Notes: generated from the sequence alone by a model not told the origin. A stretch of DNA of 64,000 nt from Agarivorans albus (GCF_019670105.1 NZ_AP023032.1:156501-220500); one strand, 5' to 3'. Positions 28,240-37,204 are shown, counted from the first letter of the stretch. Numbers and translations: made by a program.

Positions 28240-31200
28240 ATGGATGGAACCCAAAAAGAAGTAGTCACTGGAATTGACGGCTTTGCTTATGACTTTTTTA
28301 CCGGCAAACGTAATGTGGGCAACAAGCCTGCGTTTAGTGATGCCGAAAAAGCAGCAGCATTTTTAGCTAACTTTGCAGGTGCTGCTGATAGCAACGGCAA
28401 AGGTTTACGCCGTTTATACCGTTTGGTCACTACTACGCCGGCTGGCGATCCGCATCAGAAATTAATTACCGCGTTAACGAATGGTGAGGTGTGGTTTCAG
28501 CGCCAAGCTGAAAAAGCTATTCCTCAACATTCTCCAGCTTCGAGGCCCTCTTGGAGTTCATCCGTCCCAAATGAACCCAAAGCTCCAGGAGGGCGCTCGA
28601 AGACCCAACAGCAAGGCAAAAACCAAAATAGCAGTGATGACATCACTCAAGCTGTTGACCACCCCGATATCCAAACTTGCGGTGACCCCATTGTAATGAG
28701 CAGCGGTGAAGAAGTGCTGCAATTAGACGATGTATGCTTGCAAGGTCATCGTGAGTTAGTTTGGCAGCGCACTTATCGCTCAAGTCTTTCGCATCAAGAT
28801 GTGGGTTTAGGTTTAGGCTGGCGAAGTAATTTTCACTACAGTTTGGAACAGTTACAGGGTGAGCAAGCGGGTTGGTTGTTTACCGATGCACTAGGGCATC
28901 AGCAGCATTTTCCTCATGTGGTTGTCGGCGCTAAAAGTAGCCAGGTTAAATCGGGCATGGTGTTGCAACATCAGCTTGAAAACATTGTTATTAGCAGTGC
29001 CAATGGCAAAACTTTGCAGTTTTCTAAACAGCAAGAACAGTGGCTGCTTACCAAAATCAGTGATGGTGTCGATACGCATTATCGACTTAGCTACTCCGTT
29101 GCTCCTCGCTTAACCCAGATTGAAATCAACCATAGCCAACAACTGTTCCTACGCTATGACCTAGAAGGTCGGCTGGTTGAGTTACTCAGCTCTAAAGCCG
29201 AAACAGCGCAAAGCTATGCAAGTTATACCTATGATGAACAGGGGCATTTAAGTACTGCGACCAACCGTTTGGGTCAGCAAGAACAGTATCGTTATCAGCA
29301 AGGTTTATTGATTCAACGAACCCGCGCTTCGGGGTTTTCTCACTACTTTTCTTGGGATGGCAGTGAGCAAAACGCGCGTTGTATAGAACAATGGGGCGAT
29401 AACGAGCATTATCACTATCGATTTGAGTATGAGCTAGAGCAAGGCCTTAGCCGCAGCTTTGATAGTTACGGAAACTGTTGGACTTACTGGCATAATTCAC
29501 AAGGTCAAATCCTTAAAAAAGTTTCGCCCGACGGCGCTTGTTGGTTATTTGAATACGATGAACTACAGCGCAAAATTAGTGAAACAGACCCAAATGGCGC
29601 CACAACTCGTTACCATTACAATGCGCACGGCCAGTTAGACGCTGAGCTAGCGCCAAATCAAAATCTTACTCGTTATAGCTATAATCGCTTGGGTTTTGTT
29701 ACACAGGTTGACTATGCCGACGGCTCATCGCTTAAGCGTGAATACAACAGCCTTGGTTTGTTAACCACAGAAACCGATGTACAAGGTGTGGTGACCGAAT
29801 ATCGCTACGATGCGCAAAGCCGTTTGGTGAGTAAAACTGCTAGTAACCAGCCTAATCAACAATTTTGGTGGAATGAGCAAGGCTTGTTGAGCGCCAAGCA
29901 AGTGGGAGATGCGTTAATTCGCTATAGCTATAACGCCATTGGTGAGTGCAATGGCGAAGTAGATGGAAAGGGCTGGGTTGGCCAATTCAAACGCGACGAG
30001 CGTGGCAACATTATTGAGGTCTTGTCTTATCATCAGGATGCGCCAGAGCAATGTCAGCGTAGGGCCTATAGCCATGACGATGCGGGGCGTGTTACTAAGG
30101 TGAGCGACTCGCTAGGGCGCAGTACAAGCTACGAATATCAAGGCTTGTCGCAGCCAGCTAAACAGATTAACCCCGACGGCTCATGGTTAGCTTTTTCTTA
30201 CGATAAAGAACGTAACCTTACCGCCATTACCCGCAGTGACGAGCAGGTTTATCAACTGGAATATGACAGTTGCGAACGTATTAGCAAAACCATTGGTTTT
30301 GATGGCCGCGAGCAGCATTACCAATACAACCTAGCGGGTCAGCTTACTCAAGTTGCCGAAAATAGTGAGCGGCTGATTCAGCTAAAACGCAATTCTCTAG
30401 GTCAAGTAACCGAGCAGCGCAGCACCGCTAATGGCATTACCCTGATTAACGATTTTACCTATGACTTACAAGGTAAGTTGAGCCAAGCCAACAATGCTGC
30501 GCGCAAACTACGGTTTAGCTACTTCGCTAATGGCCAGTTGCAAGAAAACTGGCAAGACAATTGGCAATCTATTTATCAATTGAATTCACAAGGATTGCGC
30601 AGCCATACTCAACTTCCCGACGGCAATGCCTTAACTTATCGCTACGATGAACAAGGGCGTTTATCTGCGATATGGTTTAACCAGCAGCCTGTGATAAGTC
30701 GCAGCTTTAACGCTGCGGGTGAAGAGGTAAGCCGCGAGCTAAGCAAGCGCCACCAATTGCATAATCACTATGATGCACAAGGCCGCTTGTTAAGCCAACA
30801 ATGGCAGTTAGAACAAAATGAACAAGCACCAAGCCGTATTGAGCGTCATTACCGTTTTGATGCGGGCGATCAACTTTTAGGCGTGAGTGACAGCGAGCTG
30901 GGAGATAATAACTACAGCTACGATGCACTTAGCCAACTCACCAAGGCTACTAGCCACAATGCCAATAACCAGCAATTTGAGCTAGATAGTTTTGCCAACC
31001 CCAAACAAGCCGACATGTTAGGTGACAAGCTGCTAGGTGATGAGCAGTGTAGCTACCGTTATGACCGCTACGGTAACCAAGTACTCGCCAGCCAAAGTAA
31101 GGTGCGTCAGCAACGCGCATTTAACGGCTTAAACCAATTGGTTAGGCTTAGCCAAGGCCGCGACAACACCGTTTATCACTACGATGCTCTAGGTCGCCGC

Positions 31201-32529
31201 AGCTGCAAACTTACCGCCCAAGGGCAAACCGATTATTTATGGGAAGGTAATCAACTAATTGGTGAGCATAGCCAAGGCCAGTATACCTGGTATGTCTACG
31301 AGCCTAATAGTCACCGCCCTTTAGTGATGATTAAACAGGGTCAGGTTTATCATTACCATCTGGACCATATCGGTACCCCAATTCGCTTAACGGACGAGCA
31401 AGGCAAGATAGTATGGCAAGCCCATTACCAAGCCTATGGTTCGATAGAACAGTTAAGCGTTAAGCAAATAGATAACCCACTGCGCTTTCAAGGCCAATAC
31501 TTTGATGAAGAGAGCGGTCTTCACTATAACTTTCACCGCTACTACTGCCCGCAGCAGGGCAGGTACATACAACAAGACCCAATTGAATTACTCGGTGGCT
31601 TAAACCTTTATCAATACACCCCAAGCCCAACTAACTGGGTAGACCCCTTAGGCTTAGCCTGTAAAGAGGGTAACAAAAACATTGGCCGAGTACGGAAGCC
31701 TAGCAAACCTTACGCGCCAGGTGAAAGTCCCTTAGCTAAAGCAGGCCAAGCAATACTTGATGGCTTAGATGCGCTAGAAATAGAAGCCCTAAATGAAGTA
31801 TTAGATGATGCGCTCGATGTTGCTGTTGAGCATGGCTCCCAATACCCAGAGGGTAGTTTCGGTAGAGTTGCCACTGGTATTGCTTATGCAAGTTTAGCCG
31901 CAGTGATGCCGACCAGTGCTTTAGATGTAGTTCCTGGGGGGAAAGCTGCGAAGTTGCGTAAAGCGGCTAAAGCCGTTGATACGGGTGGTGATGCAGCGCA
32001 AGTAACAAGCAAAACAAGAAAAGCCAGTCCCCCAAGAGATGTTTCTCATCGGCCAACGGATAGCCGTTCACCGGATTCATTTGCCGATGAGTTTAGTTCA
32101 CTCAATCACCAAAAAGCGGCGGCGGGTGAGTATAATGCCCATGCTTTGATGAAAGAAAAGGGTTATATACCTTTAGGCAAAACCGATGGTAAATATAGCC
32201 CCGGAAAGCAGGGGATAGATGGTATTTACCAACCCCCAGTAGAAAAGCGTCCTCCTGATTTTGTTATCATTGAAGCCAAGTACGGCAAGTCTCGCTTAGG
32301 AAAACCCAAAGATGGCAAGCAGATGAGTGATGATTGGGTTACAGATGAGCGCTTGGATAATGCAGGGATGACGAGAAAGCAGCAGCGTAAAGTTTTAAGT
32401 AGCTTGCGAGATGGTGATGGTAAGGTAGAAAAACTGTTAATCCGCAACAAAGCAGATGGCTCGTTGGTTGTTAAAAAATTAGATGCTGATGCAAAGATTG
32501 CAAGTAGTGGATTAGAGTTGAATTTTTAA
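28240..32529 (+). CDS. Rhs-repeat T6SS effector with C-terminal PoNe-type DNase
   Basis: 1429 residues. The N-terminal ~150 residues (VVTGIDGFAYDFFTGKRN region) are not PAAR and may be the docking part. A DUF6531-type segment (CGDPIVMSSGEEV) leads into many YD repeats that form the Rhs cocoon. The core ends with RYYCPQQGRYIQQDPIELLGG and the self-cleavage motif DPLGL (1135-1139). The remaining 290 residues hold the toxin: D1327 in GIDGIY and E1345-A-K1347 in VIIEAKYG, followed by GKQMSDDW. This is a PD-(D/E)xK nuclease arrangement. The two DUF1911-type genes that follow identify it as a PoNe-family DNase, known to degrade DNA in target cells. It has no signal peptide, as expected for a T6SS cargo. 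Confidence 0.9.
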   Translation: MDGTQKEVVTGIDGFAYDFFTGKRNVGNKPAFSDAEKAAAFLANFAGAADSNGKGLRRLYRLVTTTPAGDPHQKLITALTNGEVWFQRQAEKAIPQHSPASRPSWSSSVPNEPKAPGGRSKTQQQGKNQNSSDDITQAVDHPDIQTCGDPIVMSSGEEVLQLDDVCLQGHRELVWQRTYRSSLSHQDVGLGLGWRSNFHYSLEQLQGEQAGWLFTDALGHQQHFPHVVVGAKSSQVKSGMVLQHQLENIVISSANGKTLQFSKQQEQWLLTKISDGVDTHYRLSYSVAPRLTQIEINHSQQLFLRYDLEGRLVELLSSKAETAQSYASYTYDEQGHLSTATNRLGQQEQYRYQQGLLIQRTRASGFSHYFSWDGSEQNARCIEQWGDNEHYHYRFEYELEQGLSRSFDSYGNCWTYWHNSQGQILKKVSPDGACWLFEYDELQRKISETDPNGATTRYHYNAHGQLDAELAPNQNLTRYSYNRLGFVTQVDYADGSSLKREYNSLGLLTTETDVQGVVTEYRYDAQSRLVSKTASNQPNQQFWWNEQGLLSAKQVGDALIRYSYNAIGECNGEVDGKGWVGQFKRDERGNIIEVLSYHQDAPEQCQRRAYSHDDAGRVTKVSDSLGRSTSYEYQGLSQPAKQINPDGSWLAFSYDKERNLTAITRSDEQVYQLEYDSCERISKTIGFDGREQHYQYNLAGQLTQVAENSERLIQLKRNSLGQVTEQRSTANGITLINDFTYDLQGKLSQANNAARKLRFSYFANGQLQENWQDNWQSIYQLNSQGLRSHTQLPDGNALTYRYDEQGRLSAIWFNQQPVISRSFNAAGEEVSRELSKRHQLHNHYDAQGRLLSQQWQLEQNEQAPSRIERHYRFDAGDQLLGVSDSELGDNNYSYDALSQLTKATSHNANNQQFELDSFANPKQADMLGDKLLGDEQCSYRYDRYGNQVLASQSKVRQQRAFNGLNQLVRLSQGRDNTVYHYDALGRRSCKLTAQGQTDYLWEGNQLIGEHSQGQYTWYVYEPNSHRPLVMIKQGQVYHYHLDHIGTPIRLTDEQGKIVWQAHYQAYGSIEQLSVKQIDNPLRFQGQYFDEESGLHYNFHRYYCPQQGRYIQQDPIELLGGLNLYQYTPSPTNWVDPLGLACKEGNKNIGRVRKPSKPYAPGESPLAKAGQAILDGLDALEIEALNEVLDDALDVAVEHGSQYPEGSFGRVATGIAYASLAAVMPTSALDVVPGGKAAKLRKAAKAVDTGGDAAQVTSKTRKASPPRDVSHRPTDSRSPDSFADEFSSLNHQKAAAGEYNAHALMKEKGYIPLGKTDGKYSPGKQGIDGIYQPPVEKRPPDFVIIEAKYGKSRLGKPKDGKQMSDDWVTDERLDNAGMTRKQQRKVLSSLRDGDGKVEKLLIRNKADGSLVVKKLDADAKIASSGLELNF

Positions 32530-32535
32530 GGAAAC

Positions 32536-33291
32536 GTGATGCTAAGAGAAGCTCTACGAGATAAAGCTTATTATGATGAATACGTTGATTTTGAAGAAGA
32601 CTGTATTCAAGAGGATTTAGAAAAACTAAGTTCTACCGTTGATAGCCGAATCGTTGTTCAGATGAAGGTTGCTTTTGGTCTAGTTAATTTATTTATGGGG
32701 CTGATGCATGTTCGTTATGCGAGAGGCGATGACTTAAGCCTGTTTAAGGCTCACTTGAAAAAGGTTTTACATTGCAGAGAACAGCAAAAATATTTTGCTG
32801 ATGCTTTGCCCCCTGAGGAGCAAAAAGACCGTATAGGCTGGGAAGAAATTCGCGAAGATTACATGCGTAATATTTTTCTGAAGTGGTTGAGTTTTGCTTA
32901 TTGCCTAAACATGGGTCAAACCTACTACCAAGAGGTCTTAGATTTAATTGGAAACCAAGGTCGTGATGCCTTGTTCGACAATATCGCCGTTAAGTTGGGC
33001 GATACCGAGCGCGAAGTGGCAGAGAGCGTCTTGTTCAAACGCCGCTTCAATAAACTGTATAAAGTAATTGAAGCAGAGCCTGCGCAGCGCCCTCAGCTGA
33101 TGTTGGCTTACTTAGAGGCATGGTACAAGTTAGAAGGTAGCCCTGAGCTACATTTAATGGATACAGATACTTACAAAGGCTACTGGTGCTGGGAAGCGGC
33201 ATTAGTCACTAAGCTTTATGAGATAGACGACAGTCTGTATATCGACCATCAATACTACCCTAAAGACCTAGTTCACTGGAGTGAGCAGTGA
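32536..33291 (+). CDS. PoNi-type immunity protein (DUF1910/DUF1911)
   Basis: 251 residues, cytoplasmic and helical. It begins with LREALRDKAYYDEYVDF, the DUF1910-like part. The C-terminal DUF1911-like half contains YYQEVLDLIGNQGRDALFDNI and YKGYWCWEAALVTKLYEIDD. DUF1910/DUF1911 proteins are the described immunity partners of PoNe nucleases. The gene starts 6 nt after the Rhs stop, as expected for a cognate antidote. It overlaps a second family member by 4 nt. Confidence 0.88.
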   Translation: MMLREALRDKAYYDEYVDFEEDCIQEDLEKLSSTVDSRIVVQMKVAFGLVNLFMGLMHVRYARGDDLSLFKAHLKKVLHCREQQKYFADALPPEEQKDRIGWEEIREDYMRNIFLKWLSFAYCLNMGQTYYQEVLDLIGNQGRDALFDNIAVKLGDTEREVAESVLFKRRFNKLYKVIEAEPAQRPQLMLAYLEAWYKLEGSPELHLMDTDTYKGYWCWEAALVTKLYEIDDSLYIDHQYYPKDLVHWSEQ

Positions 33292-34082
33292 TTCGAGACC
33301 AACGCCGTGACGAAGCCTATTTTAGCGAGCTGTTAAGCGATTTAGATGATGCCTTAGCAGAAACCCAACAAGCTTTAGATAGCGGCGAGTTTACGTCACT
33401 CAGTGAGCAAGTCGATGTTGCTCAGCAGCTCTATCAACTTGCCATCATGCGGGCAGTAAGCCATTACTCTTATGGCAGCGATATGGCCTCTCTTAAGTCA
33501 TCTGTGTTGGCGATATTGCCTTATCGCCAACAGCTAAGTGCTACTGCAGATAAACTGCCCGCAGCACACCAGTGTTACCGCCATGATTTTGAGCGTTTAG
33601 GTGGTGTGGGTGAAGCTTGCGGTTCGGCTAATGTTAATCGCTATGTTTATGCTTTATGGTGGTTAGCCTTGTTGGTTGCTGTAGGTGCAGAGAAAGCACA
33701 TATTCAACAAGCTTTAGACATAATTGGTGAACAAGGAAATGATGCACTTTTAGATAGCATTGCCAGCAGGCTAGTTGATACAGACCGTCCCATGTCTCCT
33801 ACAGTTTACTACCCCACTGTTTATCAACCTCTATTGGATGCCATCAACAGTGATGGAGAGGTTCAGGCAGAGCATCTTAATGTGTTTATTCGACAGTGGT
33901 ACGACAGCCTAGAAGATGCAGATTGGTATGATAATCATTTGTGCGATTGCGAATTTGAATATACCGACTATTACGTTGGTTACTGGTGCTTTGAAGCAAG
34001 CTTAGTTGCCTCGCTTTTCTGTATTCCAGCAAATGCTATTCGTGAGCATGTGATGGTGCCAGTTGAACTATTAAATAACTGA
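33288..34082 (+). CDS. Second, tandem PoNi-type immunity protein
   Basis: 264 residues of the same family as the preceding gene. The shared framework is visible (IRDQRRDEAYFSELL; IQQALDIIGEQGNDALLDSI; YYVGYWCFEASLVASLFCI), but the sequence is strongly diverged. It starts at a GTG that overlaps the previous stop (GTGA), so both are translated together. It may protect against a different PoNe allele, be left over from an earlier toxin tip, or act with the first protein. It is not a simple recent duplicate. Confidence 0.82.
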   Translation: MIRDQRRDEAYFSELLSDLDDALAETQQALDSGEFTSLSEQVDVAQQLYQLAIMRAVSHYSYGSDMASLKSSVLAILPYRQQLSATADKLPAAHQCYRHDFERLGGVGEACGSANVNRYVYALWWLALLVAVGAEKAHIQQALDIIGEQGNDALLDSIASRLVDTDRPMSPTVYYPTVYQPLLDAINSDGEVQAEHLNVFIRQWYDSLEDADWYDNHLCDCEFEYTDYYVGYWCFEASLVASLFCIPANAIREHVMVPVELLNN

Positions 34083-34106
34083 TTTTTAAAAACTAAGGAG
34101 ATCTAT

Positions 34107-35009
34107 ATGTCGGCAGGAAGCTTTTCTTTTAAGAGGCCAAGTAGAAGCGTTCATTCAGTATTTTTGCATTGTAGCGCTTCAGATAACGCTGCTCATGATA
34201 ACGTAAAAACGATGCAATCTTGGCACGTAAAACGTGGCTTTAGTGAAATTGGATATCATTTCTTTATTAGTAAGAATGGAGATATTCATGAAGGACGCAG
34301 TATAGAAAAAGTACCTGCTGCTCAGAAAGGTCATAACACTGGAAGTATTGCTATTTGTTTGCATGGTTTAGATGTTGCAAAGTTTACCGAAGCTCAATTT
34401 TCTTCTCTAAAATCTTTATGCTCACAAATAGAGAGTAGCTATGGAGAAAAGAAAATAGTGTTCCGAGGACACTGTGAAGTGTCAGCTAAAACATGCCCTG
34501 TATTTGATTACAAAAAAGTATTGAGCCTAGATGAGAATGGCAAAATAACTAAGACTTCGGGAACCATCTCAAGTTACTTAAGTAGCCAATTTATCTTCAA
34601 TGGTATTCTGGAGTTATTTGCGAAAGGACAAAAAGTTCAAGAGCTACAAACCTTCTTAAATGATGCTGGCTTTCCAACAAAAAAAGATGGTGTTTTTGGT
34701 CAAGCTACTCAGCAAAGCGTAGAAGCGTACCAGAAATCAGTAGGTTTAAAAGCTGATGGAATAGTAGGACCTAAAACTCTAGAAGCAATGGGGACTCTGA
34801 AAAAAGGCTGTAAAGGTAATGCGGTGAAGTTACTACAAAAACAACTAACCGTAAAAGGCTACAAACTGTTGGCGGACGGTAAATTCGGTCTTGGTACAGA
34901 AAAACAAGTTAAAGCATTTCAGTTAAGCAACAAGCTAAAGAATGATGGAATTGCAGGGAAGAAAACTAAAGAAAAGCTTTTTGGTCGTTCAGCTGGTCAA
35001 CTAATTTAA
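34107..35009 (+). CDS. T7-lysozyme-like N-acetylmuramoyl-L-alanine amidase with two peptidoglycan-binding domains (probable T6SS effector)
   Basis: 300 residues, no signal peptide. The amidase_2/PGRP domain (about 12-140) has the zinc ligands H21 (FLHCSAS), H122 (GHCEVS) and C130 (KTCPVFD). Tyr50 (IGYHF) and Lys128 match the catalytic Tyr and Lys of T7 lysozyme. Two PG_binding_1 domains follow, with DGVFGQATQQSVEAYQ and DGKFGLGTEKQVKAFQ. The enzyme should cut the amide between MurNAc and the stem peptide. It lies directly behind T6SS immunity genes, lacks its own export signal, and is followed by a small exported protein, all pointing to an effector. A phage-derived endolysin is the alternative. 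Confidence 0.85.
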   Translation: MSAGSFSFKRPSRSVHSVFLHCSASDNAAHDNVKTMQSWHVKRGFSEIGYHFFISKNGDIHEGRSIEKVPAAQKGHNTGSIAICLHGLDVAKFTEAQFSSLKSLCSQIESSYGEKKIVFRGHCEVSAKTCPVFDYKKVLSLDENGKITKTSGTISSYLSSQFIFNGILELFAKGQKVQELQTFLNDAGFPTKKDGVFGQATQQSVEAYQKSVGLKADGIVGPKTLEAMGTLKKGCKGNAVKLLQKQLTVKGYKLLADGKFGLGTEKQVKAFQLSNKLKNDGIAGKKTKEKLFGRSAGQLI

Positions 35010-35019
35010 GGTTTATAGT

Positions 35020-35406
35020 ATGAGAAAAGTCGTATCTGTTCTAAGCACTTGTCTAGGAATTGTGGTCCTAAGCTTCATGGGAGTAGCATCGTCGAGTGCG
35101 ACCCAATTGCAATGCTTAGGTACTGAGCCTTTTTGGGGTTTAGATGTAGAAGGTGGAGTGATTCAATATAGTGACATTGATGACAATATCACCATGTTTG
35201 AACTAAAGGAAAAGCTAGCTTCGATCAATCACACTAATCGTTGGATTATACAGGGTGCTGATTCTAAAGAAGGAAAAATTACAATTTCACTTAGTAAAAC
35301 AGAGCAATGTTCAGATGATATGTCTGATTTTGCTTATGAGTATGATGTTACGTTTGCCATGGGTGAGAACGCCTATAGTGGTTGTTGTAATCGTATTAAA
35401 AACTAA
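35020..35406 (+). CDS. Exported COG3650-like protein, candidate immunity to the amidase
   Basis: 128 residues with a Sec signal peptide: a hydrophobic segment after MRKVVSVLSTCL, with likely cleavage at SSSA. The mature part has the COG3650-type layout: CLGTEPFWGLDVEGG near the start, then C-SDDMSDFAYEYDV and a final YSGCC. It starts 10 nt after the amidase stop. A periplasmic protein is where an antidote to a peptidoglycan amidase must act, so immunity is the natural reading, but direct evidence is lacking. A related domain occurs in the lipoprotein gene at 39954-41480. Confidence 0.65.
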   Translation: MRKVVSVLSTCLGIVVLSFMGVASSSATQLQCLGTEPFWGLDVEGGVIQYSDIDDNITMFELKEKLASINHTNRWIIQGADSKEGKITISLSKTEQCSDDMSDFAYEYDVTFAMGENAYSGCCNRIKN

Positions 35407-35490
35407 TTTGCTCATGCGATGTTTTATATGCTTTAAAGTCACGGTTTTAACGTAGAATTTTTTTGGAATAGCTTTGCACAAGGAACAACA

Positions 35491-36369
35491 ATGGCTAAGT
35501 TACAAATCACCCAGTCAGTAGGTTTAGGTGGTGTAAATAAACCTAATGACATAAAAGCAGTGCAAGCGGCGTTAAATCAACTACTGGGGCTCATTCCATC
35601 AACTAATAAGTTGGTGGAGGACGGCAAATTGGGCTCAAAACCAGAAAATTCTAAAACCGTAGCGGCGATTAAAGCTTTTCAAAATAAAGTTGTGGGTATG
35701 GTTCGCCCTGATGGGAAAATTGATACAAATGGACGCAGCCATCGAAAGTTCAATGAGAAGCTAACGGCTAACGTTGTCGAAAGTTATAAGTTGCCTCCGA
35801 TTGGGAATAGCGATCCACTTCTAGAGTCTGATTTTGAGGCTGTAGCTAAACAACTTGGCTGTGAAGTCGCTGCGATTAAAGCGGTTGCCGAGGTAGAAAG
35901 TTCAGGTGACGCGTTCTTCAGCAACGGTCGACCTAAGATATTGTTTGAGGCTCACATCTTTTCTAAACTAACGAAGCGCGTCTTTGATTCTAGCCACCCA
36001 GATATTTCAAGTAGAAAATGGAACCGTAGTTTGTATGTTGGTGGGATTGCTGAATACAAACGCTTAGAAAAAGCCATTACCTTAAATTCTAATGCTGCTA
36101 TTCAATCTGCCTCGTGGGGGCGTTTTCAGATTATGGGATTCAATTACAAACTCGCAGGATTCCCAACTGCAGAACGATTGGTTTCAGCGATGTTTGGATC
36201 CGAGCGCAAGCAACTTAATGCGTTTGTTTCATTTGTGGATAAGTCACACCTTACAAAACATATTCAGTCTAAAGATTGGGCTGCTTTTGCCAAAGGTTAC
36301 AATGGCTCTCAATATCAGGTAAATAAGTACGATATAAAGTTAGAAAAGGCTTATAAAAAGTATGCGTAA
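35491..36369 (+). CDS. DUF3380-type N-acetylmuramidase with peptidoglycan-binding domain (probable T6SS effector)
   Basis: 292 residues, no signal peptide. An N-terminal peptidoglycan-binding domain (about 12-95; DIKAVQAALNQLLG, TVAAIKAFQNKVVG) precedes the muramidase domain (about 110-290). Landmarks there are IKAVAEVESSGDAFF, with the likely catalytic Glu in EVESSG, then ILFEAHIFSKLT, SASWGRFQIMGFN and the late FAKGYNGSQYQVNKYD. It should hydrolyse the glycan backbone. Location, absence of an export signal, and an overlapping gene for an exported small protein suggest a second cell-wall effector-immunity pair. Its base composition is AT-rich compared with the T6SS core. Confidence 0.85.
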   Translation: MAKLQITQSVGLGGVNKPNDIKAVQAALNQLLGLIPSTNKLVEDGKLGSKPENSKTVAAIKAFQNKVVGMVRPDGKIDTNGRSHRKFNEKLTANVVESYKLPPIGNSDPLLESDFEAVAKQLGCEVAAIKAVAEVESSGDAFFSNGRPKILFEAHIFSKLTKRVFDSSHPDISSRKWNRSLYVGGIAEYKRLEKAITLNSNAAIQSASWGRFQIMGFNYKLAGFPTAERLVSAMFGSERKQLNAFVSFVDKSHLTKHIQSKDWAAFAKGYNGSQYQVNKYDIKLEKAYKKYA

Positions 36370-36805
36370 ACTACGAGCATTAAACATCATTGCATTTCTT
36401 GGAGCCTCACTTTTAAGTGTGTCGTGTAGCGCAGAGACTGCGTGTGAAAAAGAAGTATTTGTTTGTTATACGAAAGAGCCAACGCCATTAGCGGTAAAGT
36501 TATGTGAAGATTATAAAGGCTATTATCTTGAGCAGTTTATTGTTGGTGATGAACAAATTGATTTAAGCCAACAACCTATTCAATTTTTAAAGACTAGTTA
36601 TCATCGTTCTATGGTGGATGAGCATAGCGTAGCGTTCCAAGTTCAGGGCACGAGCATTACCGTTAGCGATTATCATAGTGAAGAGCTAGGTGAGATTACC
36701 GACGAGTTGAGTGTTACCTTAATAAAAAACGATAAGAAGCAGTATTTTGAGTGCGGTGGGGAAAGCTTGAGTCTCCTCCCAAGCCTTGATAATAGCTCGA
36801 GTTAA
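36362..36805 (+). CDS. Exported small protein, candidate immunity to the muramidase
   Basis: 147 residues. The signal peptide is MRKLRALNIIAFLGASLLSV-like; the following SCSA-ET could be a signal peptidase I site, as the lipobox is not canonical. The mature protein has several Cys residues (CEKEVFVC, LCEDYKGYY, ECGG) and no family I recognise. The start codon lies 8 nt inside the muramidase gene, so the two are translationally coupled. Coupling plus periplasmic export fits an antidote that keeps the muramidase off the cell's own wall. Function is inferred only from this arrangement. Confidence 0.6.
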   Translation: MRKLRALNIIAFLGASLLSVSCSAETACEKEVFVCYTKEPTPLAVKLCEDYKGYYLEQFIVGDEQIDLSQQPIQFLKTSYHRSMVDEHSVAFQVQGTSITVSDYHSEELGEITDELSVTLIKNDKKQYFECGGESLSLLPSLDNSSS

Positions 36806-36889
36806 AGTTGGAGTAACTTTAGGGCAGCATTAATCAATTAAAGTGTTGTTCTAATATTATATCATTCGTGTGTTTAAGCTAAACAGCAT

Positions 36890-37186
36890 TTAAAGGCGCT
36901 CTATCGTTGGAATATTAAAGTAGGCATCGGGGTCGCTTTCTCTTAGTTGCTTGAGCTGAGTTTTACGCTTGAGCCTTTCACCTATGCTTTCGCCAAATAC
37001 AGCTTGGTGTTCTGATTCTATGATGGCGTTTGCTTGGTCAGTGCTGAGTAAACCTAGTAACTTTGCTGCGTGAAACAGGCCCTCAACTCGGTACTTTAGT
37101 TTGTTATCTGGTTTACCCGCTTTGGTGCTCAAAAACACGCTACGCAGCTCTGTTTTGCAAAATGCTAGGTAGTTTTCTTTGTCCAT
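36890..37186 (-). CDS. Hypothetical cytoplasmic protein, 98 residues
   Basis: A helical, charged protein with no export signal; I do not recognise the family. The ATG at 37186 is chosen because AGGAG lies 10 nt upstream. An ATG at 37204 would add six residues and itself overlap that binding site. Segments such as ALNDNKLKYRVEG-like text are absent from families I know; visible features are LKYRVEGLFHAAKLLGLL and a basic GERLKRKTQ stretch. It is convergent with the effector islet and divergent from the DUF1254 gene. It marks the right border of the T6SS region. Confidence 0.55.
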   Translation of the reverse strand: MDKENYLAFCKTELRSVFLSTKAGKPDNKLKYRVEGLFHAAKLLGLLSTDQANAIIESEHQAVFGESIGERLKRKTQLKQLRESDPDAYFNIPTIERL

Positions 37187-37204
37187 GTTCTGGCTACTCC
37201 TCAT

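Noticed and set aside
34107-36369. Prophage remnant, because amidase and DUF3380 muramidase resemble phage endolysins
   Set aside because: No phage structural, holin or integrase genes are nearby, each enzyme is paired with an exported protein, and both follow T6SS immunity genes directly.
36806-36889. Terminator at the end of the effector islet
   Set aside because: Only a 6-bp AAAGTT/AACTTT stem without a T-run is present, too weak to call.
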